Shown: in pieces, positions 1-6,459 of the stretch
How the letters are laid out: the number at the start of each line of letters is the position of its first letter
Position numbering within the stretch: the stretch's first letter is position 1
DNA from: Clostridium amylolyticum
Lineage (GTDB): Bacteria > Bacillota > Clostridia > Clostridiales > Clostridiaceae
DNA length: 64,000 bases
Assembly: GCF_900142075.1 (NCBI RefSeq)
Contig: NZ_FQZO01000003.1
Coordinates: forward strand, 496,001-560,000
Direction of reading: 5' to 3'
Made by a program: the position numbers and the translations under genes
The notes under the pieces: generated by a model
The model's database searches: none
What the model was told of the DNA's origin: nothing
Seen by the model: the letters and a program-made list of their open reading frames with translations, nothing else

Positions 1-223
1 AAAAAATCCTGATTACATATTTATTATAGATAGAAGCGCTGCATTAGGCACTAAAGGTACCTCTTCAGCAAAGCAATCCTTAGAAAATGATTTAGTTAAG
101 AGCACCAATGCCTACAAAGAAGGTAAAATGGTGTATTTAGATCCATCCTACTGGTATTTGTCTGGAGGAGGAATAAAATCCATGGAAGTAATGATAGAAG
201 AAGTAGCTAAAGCTCTTAAGTAA
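1..223 (+). CDS. Siderophore ABC transporter substrate-binding protein (YclQ/FpuA-like), C-terminal fragment
   Basis: Only the last 73 codons are inside the window, read in the frame that begins at base 2 and stops with TAA at 221-223. The residues include NPDYIFIIDR, then SSAKQ, LDPSYWYLSGGG and a final helix. This matches the end of the periplasmic-binding-protein fold of YclQ/FpuA-type lipoproteins, which deliver ferric petrobactin or related catechol siderophores to an ABC importer. The W-Y-L-S-G-G-G segment is typical of that subgroup. The start, lipobox and partner genes lie outside the window. The exact ligand cannot be decided from this fragment; another ferric-siderophore binding protein is the main alternative. 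A good hairpin terminator follows, so this is probably the last gene of its operon. Confidence 0.8.
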   Translation, partial: KNPDYIFIIDRSAALGTKGTSSAKQSLENDLVKSTNAYKEGKMVYLDPSYWYLSGGGIKSMEVMIEEVAKALK

Positions 224-252
224 CTAGAACTGCAGTAAACTATAATGTGCTT

Positions 253-297
253 AAAGGATAATCTTAGCATTTTTGTGCTTAAGATTATCCTTTTTAT
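253..297 (+). terminator. Rho-independent terminator after the siderophore-binding protein
   Basis: Inverted repeat AAAGGATAATCTTA(G)CA / TG(C)TTAAGATTATCCTTT with a short T-rich loop, running directly into TTTTT. Confidence 0.85.
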
Positions 298-543
298 TTA
301 TCACTAATAAATATTAAAAAATAATTTTTAAAATATTAAGTAAGAAATAAATATGTCGATATATCTATTAACGATGTCGATATAAATAAAAAATAATTGA
401 ATAAAATGTTATTATTGCATTAAATGACAATCTTTATAAATAAAATTTAATTAAAGCATAAATAATAATATAAAAATAGTTTTGACTTTATACTCTGCAT
501 AGGACGACTTTTGAATATTATTTAATATAAAGGAGAGATAAAT
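298..543 (+). promoter_or_regulatory. AT-rich leader of the chemoreceptor gene with an 11-nt direct repeat
   Basis: The 320-base gene-free stretch between the first terminated gene and the chemoreceptor holds no ORF. It contains ATGTCGATATA twice (353-363 and 374-384). The 21-base period, about two helical turns, puts both copies on the same DNA face, as in a tandem operator. An AAAGGAGAG ribosome-binding site lies at 530-538. No convincing -35/-10 pair was found; TTGACT at 482-487 lacks a good -10 partner. Confidence 0.35.
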
Positions 544-2589
544 ATGACTATAAAGAAAAAACTTCCCATTATTATAGCTTTATTATTGGCTATACCATTA
601 CTAGCTACCTCCATCTTTACTTATTTCTATAGTTCTAATATTATTTCTAAGAATACTCAAGAGCAAATAAAATCTTTAAGTAGTGATGGTTCTCAAATTA
701 TTTCAGCTTTAATACTGGCTGAAAAAGCTGAAATTAAAGGTATTAGTGGCTATGAAAATGTTATTTCTCTAGCTGAAAAACGCAATAAAACCCTTGATGA
801 AAGTTTTTTTCAATCCTACAGCCAAGATATAAATTCTCTAAATGAATATCTTGACAAAAAAGCAAAAGAAGAAGGGAATCTAGAACACATTTTTTTAGTA
901 GATAGTAATGGTACTATCTTTGCAGACAGTGCACCTGGATCTTTTAAAAAGAGTGTTTTAGATAGAGATTATTTTAAAGATGTGGTAGAGAAAAAAGAGT
1001 TGGTAATCAGTAACAGCATGGTATCTAAAGCTACTGGGGATTTGATAGTGGTTTTTATATTACCTATAAAGGATGCAGATAATAATATTTTAGGTTATGT
1101 AGGTAAAGGGGTATATGTAGATTATCTAACTAAAAACCTTAAAAATATAAAAGTTGAAGGTAGTGGATATGTTTATCTAGTAGATTCCAAAGGCATTATG
1201 TTATCTCATCCTGAAAAAGATAAAATTACTAAACCTGTGGAAAATGAAGTGATAAAAAAGGTAGCTCAAGAGGTTGATTCTGGTAAAACTATTGAAACCA
1301 AGGCAGAGCAATATTTATATAAAGGATTAAAAAAGTTATGCAGCTACAGTGAAGTGGATGAAACTAAATGGATAATAGTTATTACAGCAGATTTGAAAGA
1401 GATTCAAGCAGGTACCACTAAAATGCTTTACTATACTATAATGGTAACTTTAGTTGCACTGGCCATAGCCATAATTATAGCTATATTATTTTCAAAAAAT
1501 ATCACCTCGCCATTAGGACAGGCAGTGACACATTTAGGTTATTTAGCTAATGGTGATTTTAGCAATGATGTGCCAGAGAATTTCAAAAGAAGAAAGGACG
1601 AATTAGGTACCATTGGTGTAGCTTTACATGATTTACAAGTGCAATTTGTAGGTTTAGTAGGTGATATAAAAAATGAATCTAACAATATAGAGGTTATGGT
1701 AAAGAATATTAAAGAAAGTGTTTCGGATTTAAATAGTAATATAGAACAAGTATCAGCTACTACAGAGGAATTATCCGCAAGTATGGAGGAGACAGCTGCA
1801 TCCTCTGAAGAGATGTTTGCAACTTCACAAGAAATAGAAAAAGCGGTTAATTCTATAGCAAAAAAATCAGAAGAAGGAGCTATAGCCGCTGGAGAAATTA
1901 CTAAACGTGCAGAAACTACAAAGAATAATGTTATTATAGCTCAAGAAAAAGCTGTAGATATATTTAATAATACAAAAGAAAATTTGAAAAAAGCTATAGA
2001 TAACTCAAAGGTAGTAGAAAAGATCAATATATTATCTAATGCTATAATGCAAATAACAGATCAGACTAATCTACTAGCATTAAATGCAGCTATAGAAGCA
2101 GCTAGGGCGGGAGAGGCTGGAAAAGGATTCTCCGTGGTGGCTGAAGAAATTAGAAAGTTAGCGGAGCAATCTAAAGATACAGTAAGCGAAATTCAGAACA
2201 TAACAAGTCAGGTTAAAAATGCAGTAGATAATTTATCTGACGGCTCAGAAAGATTATTAGATTTTGTTTCTTCGGATGTTATAAGAGATTATGATACCTT
2301 ACTGCAAGTAGGTGAAAAGTACAGTGAGGACGCTAAATTTGTTAATGAATTAGTTTCTGATTTTAGTGCTACTGCAGAAGAACTATCTGCTTCATTACAG
2401 GATGTTATAAAAACTATAGATGGAGTAGCCCAAGCTGCTAGCGAGGGGGCAGGAGGTACTACTGATATAGCATCTAGAATATCAGACATAAGTTCTAAGT
2501 CTAATGATGTTCTAGAAGAGGTATCGAAGTCTAAAGAAAGTGCGGATAATCTTAATAATGAAATGTCTAAGTTCAAAATAACTAAATAG
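544..2589 (+). CDS. Methyl-accepting chemotaxis protein with dCache sensor
   Basis: This 681-residue membrane chemoreceptor relays ligand binding to CheA/CheW. Visible parts, in order: an N-terminal transmembrane helix (about residues 9-30); an extracellular dCache-type double-PAS region (about 35-285, with DRDYFKDV and GYVYLVDSKG); a second transmembrane helix (about 292-316); a HAMP linker (about 318-370); and a cytoplasmic signalling domain. That domain carries the conserved hairpin tip TNLLALNAAIEAARAGE and GFSVVAEEIRKLAEQS. No C-terminal CheR/CheB-docking pentapeptide is present, since the protein ends MSKFKITK. ATG is chosen because AAAGGAGAG lies at the right spacing. The ligand is unknown; dCache domains of this type often bind amino acids. 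No other chemotaxis gene is nearby, so it is an orphan receptor transcribed alone between terminators. Confidence 0.95.
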   Translation: MTIKKKLPIIIALLLAIPLLATSIFTYFYSSNIISKNTQEQIKSLSSDGSQIISALILAEKAEIKGISGYENVISLAEKRNKTLDESFFQSYSQDINSLNEYLDKKAKEEGNLEHIFLVDSNGTIFADSAPGSFKKSVLDRDYFKDVVEKKELVISNSMVSKATGDLIVVFILPIKDADNNILGYVGKGVYVDYLTKNLKNIKVEGSGYVYLVDSKGIMLSHPEKDKITKPVENEVIKKVAQEVDSGKTIETKAEQYLYKGLKKLCSYSEVDETKWIIVITADLKEIQAGTTKMLYYTIMVTLVALAIAIIIAILFSKNITSPLGQAVTHLGYLANGDFSNDVPENFKRRKDELGTIGVALHDLQVQFVGLVGDIKNESNNIEVMVKNIKESVSDLNSNIEQVSATTEELSASMEETAASSEEMFATSQEIEKAVNSIAKKSEEGAIAAGEITKRAETTKNNVIIAQEKAVDIFNNTKENLKKAIDNSKVVEKINILSNAIMQITDQTNLLALNAAIEAARAGEAGKGFSVVAEEIRKLAEQSKDTVSEIQNITSQVKNAVDNLSDGSERLLDFVSSDVIRDYDTLLQVGEKYSEDAKFVNELVSDFSATAEELSASLQDVIKTIDGVAQAASEGAGGTTDIASRISDISSKSNDVLEEVSKSKESADNLNNEMSKFKITK

Positions 2590-2607
2590 CACTCCAGTGT
2601 TTTAATT

Positions 2608-2653
2608 AAATGGGATAATTCTAAAACTAATAAGTTTTAGATTATCCCATTTA
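2608..2653 (+). terminator. Terminator after the chemoreceptor
   Basis: TGGGATAAT-CTAAAACT pairs with AGTTTTAGATTATCCCA with one bulged base, followed by a short T-rich tract. Confidence 0.75.
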
Positions 2654-2798
2654 TACTTATTAAAGTAGATTGTTTTAGTGTAAAATTGAAAATATGCATT
2701 GTTATATAGTAATATAAATTTATGAAGGATAATGGTATAGGATTTTGAATGGTAAAAGAAGGTTTTATTAGAACATTAGGAGAAGGGTGGAGTATTAA

Positions 2799-3371
2799 TT
2801 GATTAAAGATTTATTATTAAAAAACAGGAGTTATAGAAGATTTTATGAGGACGAAAAAATCTCCAAGGAGACTTTAATTGAGCTTATGAATTTGGCAAGG
2901 ATATCTTCTTCAGGGGGAAATCTTCAAAGCCTTAAGTATGTACTTTCTTACACAGAAGAAAGAAATCAGATAGTTTTTGATAATTTAAAATGGGCAGGTT
3001 ATCTTAAAGATTGGCATGGACCGGAAAAGGGAGAAAGACCTTCTGCTTATATAATAATGCTTCATGACAAGGATATTAGTAATAACTATTTTTGGGATCA
3101 TGGTATAGCAGCGGAAAATATACTTTTAGGTGCAGTGGAAAAAGGACTTGGGGGTTGTATGTTTGGTTCAGTTAACAGATTAGAGCTTTCTAAGGCTTTA
3201 AATATACCTTCAAAATATGAAATACTTATGGTGATTGCCTTAGGGGCTCCAAAGGAAAATGTAATACTTGAAGAAATAGATAAAAATGGAGACATTAAAT
3301 ACTATAGAGATGAAGAAGGAAATCATTACGTGCCTAAGAGAAAGCTAGAGGATATAGTGTTAGATATCTAG
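2799..3371 (+). CDS. Nitroreductase-family FMN oxidoreductase
   Basis: A 190-residue nitroreductase-fold protein (FMN-dependent NAD(P)H oxidoreductase, probably cytosolic and dimeric). The N-terminal NRSYRRFYEDE has the R-S-x-R-x-F/Y pattern that contacts the FMN phosphate. SSSGGNLQSLKYVL is the second FMN-binding segment. The Gly-rich GLGGCMFGSV near residues 115-124 and IALGAPKE at about 147-154 are also typical. The start is TTG at 2799, supported by AGGAG/GGGTGG about 8-15 bases upstream; no ATG fits better. It stands alone between terminators. The substrate is unknown; quinones, nitroaromatics or flavin recycling are possible. Confidence 0.85.
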   Translation: MIKDLLLKNRSYRRFYEDEKISKETLIELMNLARISSSGGNLQSLKYVLSYTEERNQIVFDNLKWAGYLKDWHGPEKGERPSAYIIMLHDKDISNNYFWDHGIAAENILLGAVEKGLGGCMFGSVNRLELSKALNIPSKYEILMVIALGAPKENVILEEIDKNGDIKYYRDEEGNHYVPKRKLEDIVLDI

Positions 3372-3397
3372 AAAATCAAGTGGTAAAAATTTATGGT

Positions 3398-3433
3398 GAA
3401 CTCTACAACATATAAGGTAGAGTTCTAATTTTT
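3398..3433 (+). terminator. Terminator after the nitroreductase
   Basis: Perfect 9-bp inverted repeat GAACTCTAC / GTAGAGTTC followed by TAATTTTT. Confidence 0.8.
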
Positions 3434-3501
3434 ATGGTATTATGTGTTTTTCATATATTATAATTATTAGTATATTTTATTAAAATACAGGAGGAAATAA
3501 A

Positions 3502-3972
3502 ATGAAGTTTTCAGTAAAAAGGTGGTTATTACTATTATTATCCGTGGTTCTAAGTTTTGCATTTGCAGCTTGCAAGCCATCTAATAATAAAGTAAATGAC
3601 ACCCTTAAGAGTACTAAAATAGATGAAAAGGGAACTTATGATGATTTTCAATCTGTTGCTGACTACATTAGAGAATATAATAAACTTCCCTCCAATTATA
3701 TTACCAAATCTGAAGCTACAAAGTTCGGATGGAATCCTGGAGATGACCTTTGGAAGATAGCTAAAGGAAAGAGCATCGGAGGAGATGTGTTTGGAAATTT
3801 TGAAGGAAGTTTACCTAAAGCTAAAGGGAGGACTTGGCGTGAGTGCGACATAAACTATAAAGGCGGAAAAAGGGGAGCAGATAGAATATTGTTTTCAAAT
3901 GATGGTCTGGTTTATGGAACCTCTGACCATTATAAAACCTTCAAAGCTTATTATGATAAGCCTAATAAATAG
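3502..3972 (+). CDS. Barnase-family guanyl-preferring ribonuclease, secreted or lipid-anchored
   Basis: A 156-residue extracellular ribonuclease of the barnase family, which cleaves RNA 3' of guanosine. The N-terminus has a positive start and a hydrophobic core and ends FAAC at residue 24. That looks like a signal peptide with a possible lipobox, although Phe at -3 is unusual. LPSNYITKSEA (residues 62-72) is almost identical to barnase and carries the substrate-binding Lys. The catalytic Glu114, Arg128 and His143 keep the exact 14- and 15-residue spacing of barnase E73-R87-H102. About 24 residues of charged linker precede the domain. The RBS AGGAGG is well placed before ATG 3502. The inhibitor gene follows 23 bases downstream, so the pair forms one operon. 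Confidence 0.93.
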   Translation: MKFSVKRWLLLLLSVVLSFAFAACKPSNNKVNDTLKSTKIDEKGTYDDFQSVADYIREYNKLPSNYITKSEATKFGWNPGDDLWKIAKGKSIGGDVFGNFEGSLPKAKGRTWRECDINYKGGKRGADRILFSNDGLVYGTSDHYKTFKAYYDKPNK

Positions 3973-3995
3973 AAATAAACCAGGTGGTGTTTTAC

Positions 3996-4274
3996 ATGAA
4001 AACTATAATTTTAAAAGGTGAAGACTTTATCACAAAAGAGAAATTTCATAAAATACTTAAAAATAAGCTAGGTTTCCCTGAACATTATGGAGGAAATCTA
4101 GATGCATTGTGGGATTGCCTAACTACAGATCTAGAATATCCTGTTAAAATACATTGGGTCAATGTAGATAAAAGCATAGAATTGTTAGGAAATTATGCCC
4201 AAATAGCGTTAGATATATTTATTAAAGCAGCTGAAGAATCGCAGGGCAATTATATTTTTACTTATGGAAAATGA
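3996..4274 (+). CDS. Barstar-family ribonuclease inhibitor
   Basis: A 92-residue intracellular protein inhibitor that protects the producer from the preceding ribonuclease before export. YGGNLDALWDCL (residues 31-42) is the barstar signature; Asp36 and Asp40 correspond to barstar Asp35 and Asp39, which plug the barnase active site. The ATG at 3996 is preferred over an in-frame GTG at 3984, because that GTG lies inside the ribosome-binding site AGGTGGTG. It lies 23 bases after the nuclease gene, as in other nuclease-immunity pairs. Confidence 0.92.
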   Translation: MKTIILKGEDFITKEKFHKILKNKLGFPEHYGGNLDALWDCLTTDLEYPVKIHWVNVDKSIELLGNYAQIALDIFIKAAEESQGNYIFTYGK

Positions 4275-4295
4275 TAAATTTCTTATAATATAAAA

Positions 4296-4349
4296 AATAA
4301 TGCCTGACACTAAGGAATTTATAATTATTCTTTGGTGCCTGGCATTATT
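4296..4349. terminator. Long imperfect hairpin with a TGCCTGGCA-type core
   Basis: AATAATGCC..GACAC..AAGGAAT pairs with ATTCTTTGGTGCCTGGCATTATT. There is no T-tract behind it, so termination is likely but not certain. The GTGCCTGGCA core recurs in the hairpin at 63327-63361. Confidence 0.5.
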
Positions 4350-4477
4350 AACTTAACCACTAGGAACATCTTATCATTATTAATTATAAGTAAACTTTAA
4401 TAGAATTCATTGATTCAGAAATGGGTTAATAATATGCTTAATGTAATAATGGCATTTGCCATAAAAGGAAGGTGTTA

Positions 4478-5359
4478 ATGATGAAAGATAATAAATTAAT
4501 GGGTATGCTTCTAGGAAGCTTTGCAGCAGATGCATTTGCTCTAGGACCTCACTGGATTTATGATACAGAAAAAATAGATGATACCTTTGGAGACATTAAT
4601 ACTATAACCAATCCTCCAATAGGCTCTTTCCACCCTACTAAAGAAAAAGGGGACTTTACTCATTATGGAGATCAAACCCTGCTTTTACTAAAGTTTTTAA
4701 GGGAGCATAGGGACTTTAATATAGAAAAATTTAAAGAGGCTTGGCTTAAATATATGGAATATTATAAAGGGTACAAAGACCACGCCACCAAGGAATCCAT
4801 AGAAAGATTAAGAAATTCCGAAACTCTAGAAGGTTCTTCCTCAGATGAATTAGGAGGGGCAGCTAGAATGGCTCCTATTATATTTGAATTCTATCCTGAT
4901 AAAAATAAAATACTTAAATATGTGGCAGCTGAAACTAAATTGACTCACAATAATCCTTTAGTTATACACATGGTAGAATTTATAGCCCAAATAACCTTTA
5001 AGGTGCTAAAAGGAAGTTCTCCTGAAGAAGCGGTGCTCAGTGAAAAGGATAAAGCTCCTAACTCCTTAAAAAATATGATAGATAATGCCTTGGAAAATCT
5101 ACAAAATGAACCAAGAGATGTGATAAAGAACTTTGGACAAAGCTGTGGAGGAGTGCATGCATTTCCATCTACCATATACCTTCTTATAAAATATCAAGAT
5201 GACTTTAAGGAAGCTCTTAAGAAAAATGTTTTAAGTGGAGGAGATTCTGCGGCAAGGGGAATGATATTAGGAATGATATTAGGGGCTTATAAGGGTCAGG
5301 AAGGTATACCAGAAAGCTGGCTGAAAGATATGAAAGCTTATGAAGAAATAATAAGCTAA
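4478..5359 (+). CDS. ADP-ribosylglycohydrolase-fold protein, crystallin-J1/SelJ-like subgroup
   Basis: A 293-residue all-helical protein of the ADP-ribosylglycohydrolase (DraG/ARH) family, whose classical members remove ADP-ribose from proteins using two Mg ions. Family landmarks are LLGSFAADAFALGPHWIYD at the N-terminus, THYGDQTLLLL at about residue 60, THNN in the middle and GGDSAARGMILGMILGA near the end. The metal-binding motifs are altered: the usual T-D-D is G-D-Q, and the C-terminal D-T-D-x is D-S-A-R. This resembles the crystallin-J1/selenoprotein-J branch. Activity as a hydrolase is therefore uncertain. AAGGAAGG supports ATG 4478 or 4481; an in-frame GTG at 4472 overlaps that site. 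It is monocistronic, with its own terminator. Confidence 0.8.
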   Translation: MMKDNKLMGMLLGSFAADAFALGPHWIYDTEKIDDTFGDINTITNPPIGSFHPTKEKGDFTHYGDQTLLLLKFLREHRDFNIEKFKEAWLKYMEYYKGYKDHATKESIERLRNSETLEGSSSDELGGAARMAPIIFEFYPDKNKILKYVAAETKLTHNNPLVIHMVEFIAQITFKVLKGSSPEEAVLSEKDKAPNSLKNMIDNALENLQNEPRDVIKNFGQSCGGVHAFPSTIYLLIKYQDDFKEALKKNVLSGGDSAARGMILGMILGAYKGQEGIPESWLKDMKAYEEIIS

Positions 5360-5391
5360 CATACATTATTAAGTGAATACGCTAATCATAC

Positions 5392-5427
5392 AAAGAGAGG
5401 TTTCCTTTTATAAGGGGACCTCTTTTT
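5392..5427 (+). terminator. Terminator after the ADP-ribosylglycohydrolase homologue
   Basis: AAGAGAGGTTTCC pairs with GGGGACCTCTTTTT around a TTTTATAA loop, followed by TTTTTG. Confidence 0.85.
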
Positions 5428-5528
5428 GTATACAAAAAATTATTAATTTATATAATTATAGAAAAATTAATTCTAACTAAATGAAATATAAAGAGAAATA
5501 GGTTAAAATTAACATTTTATTAACTTGA

Positions 5529-5543
5529 TGATAATTATTATCA
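5529..5543. promoter_or_regulatory. Perfect Fur box overlapping a promoter
   Basis: TGATAATTATTATCA is an exact 7-1-7 match to the Fur consensus (TGATAAT-N-ATTATCA). A candidate -10 TATAAT begins two bases later (5545-5550). The box therefore lies between -35 and -10 of the likely promoter of the gene at 5599, which implies iron-dependent repression. Confidence 0.75.
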
Positions 5544-5598
5544 TATAATAAAATATATTTAAAAGATAATTTACTATATTTGTGAAAGAGGTGCTTAT

Positions 5599-5997
5599 AT
5601 GGCATTAAAGATAACTGAAGACTTAATGCTCGAAAAATTTTCCGGGTACTTAAGTAAGGATGAAACTGAAATTTATCCTATTTATGCAATAAAACTAAAT
5701 TGGTTTATTACATTGCTAAGTAAATATTACTTTATTGCGTTAACTAATAAAAGAATATTGATATTAAGAGTATCATCGCTTTTAAATGAAAAAGACTTTA
5801 TGGAAATAAGACCGGAAGAAATAAAAAGTTGCAGCATGAAGAAAGCTCCTTTAGGAAAAGCAATAGAAATAAGATTAAAGGATGATAGTGTATTAAAAGC
5901 TAAAGCTAATAATAAGGTGCTTGGCCTTAGCAATCAGAGTGAAAATATTGAAAGATTATATAACTTTTTTCAAAAAATAAATAATTTAAATCCATAG
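5599..5997 (+). CDS. Small bacterial PH-domain-like protein, probably iron-regulated
   Basis: A 132-residue protein with no signal peptide. The segment YYFIALTNKRILILRVS (about 49-65) is the beta-strand pattern of bacterial PH-like domains (a T-N-x-R-hydrophobic core). It is followed by a charged strand-turn-strand region (KAIEIRLKDDSVLKAKA) and a C-terminal helix ending near NIERLYNFFQKI. Such domains are seen in membrane-associated and stress proteins, but no specific function is known for this one. Start ATG 5599 follows GAAAGAGGTG. The striking point is the perfect Fur box in its promoter. It stands alone, with its own terminator. Confidence 0.7.
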   Translation: MALKITEDLMLEKFSGYLSKDETEIYPIYAIKLNWFITLLSKYYFIALTNKRILILRVSSLLNEKDFMEIRPEEIKSCSMKKAPLGKAIEIRLKDDSVLKAKANNKVLGLSNQSENIERLYNFFQKINNLNP

Positions 5998-6016
5998 TTT
6001 TATATTTTGAATGTAT

Positions 6017-6056
6017 AAGATGATTCTTGTATCTAAAGAGAATCATCTTTTTTAGT
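6017..6056 (+). terminator. Terminator after the PH-domain gene
   Basis: Perfect 11-bp stem AAGATGATTCT / AGAATCATCTT followed by TTTTTT. Confidence 0.9.
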
Positions 6057-6240
6057 TTAATTCATTATATTATTGTTTCAATTTTTACTGATTCTTTAGT
6101 TATAGGAAGGATAGCCATTATACAGGATTGTAAACATTTTATAATTTCTCTTTACTTTTTGTAATATGCATTTTTATAGGTGATAAGATAATAATAAATA
6201 CATTAATATTAATTATTACAATTTTCGTTCAAAGACTAAT

Positions 6241-6390
6241 TTTATCCGATAGCTAACCGCTCCTAATCACCCTACTTATTCAATTAGTGGGATAATGAGC
6301 GCTAAGCGCCTGGATAAGGTCTTCTAAGCTTCAGATGGAGAAGGTATTCCTTTTAAGTGAGTCCATCTGAAGCTAAGAATCACTTGATAA
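6241..6390 (+). ncRNA. Candidate structured RNA or leader upstream of mprF
   Basis: The 457-base gap between the PH-domain gene and mprF contains a GC-richer block with nested complementarity. TATCC (6243-6247) pairs with GGATA (6312-6316). CGCTC (6258-6262) pairs with GAGCG (6297-6301). CCCTAC (6270-6275) pairs with GTGGG (6287-6291). After this multi-stem domain comes a 13-bp perfect hairpin, AGCTTCAGATGGA (6327-6339) with TCCATCTGAAGCT (6362-6374), extended by four more pairs beyond one mismatch. There is no T-tract after it, so it is not a simple terminator. I could not match it to the T-box, SAM, TPP, cobalamin, glycine, lysine or c-di-GMP consensus sequences I know. It may be a riboswitch-like leader of mprF or a free small RNA. 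Confidence 0.55.
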
Positions 6391-6413
6391 ATAGTAAATA
6401 TCATCAATAAAGA

Positions 6414-6459
6414 AAGGAGGTTCTGGTTTAGAAATATGAGAAAAACCAGGAGTATATGA
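6414..6459 (+). promoter_or_regulatory. Hairpin and 7-codon upstream ORF overlapping the mprF start
   Basis: AAAGGAGG (6414-6421) is followed by a hairpin CTGGTTT / AAACCAG (about 6424-6449). An ATG at 6436 opens a seven-codon frame, MRKTRSI, ending at TGA 6457-6459, which overlaps the mprF ATG at 6456. Its codons contain the AGGAG that serves mprF only three bases before the ATG. This geometry suggests translational coupling or a leader peptide, but the SD-to-ATG distance of the small frame (about 14 bases) is long. Confidence 0.3.

Noticed and set aside
6241..6390. T-box or common riboswitch before mprF
   Set aside because: No AGGGTGG-type T-box sequence, no SAM, TPP, lysine, glycine or cobalamin core and no T-tract after the stem; kept as an unassigned structured RNA.
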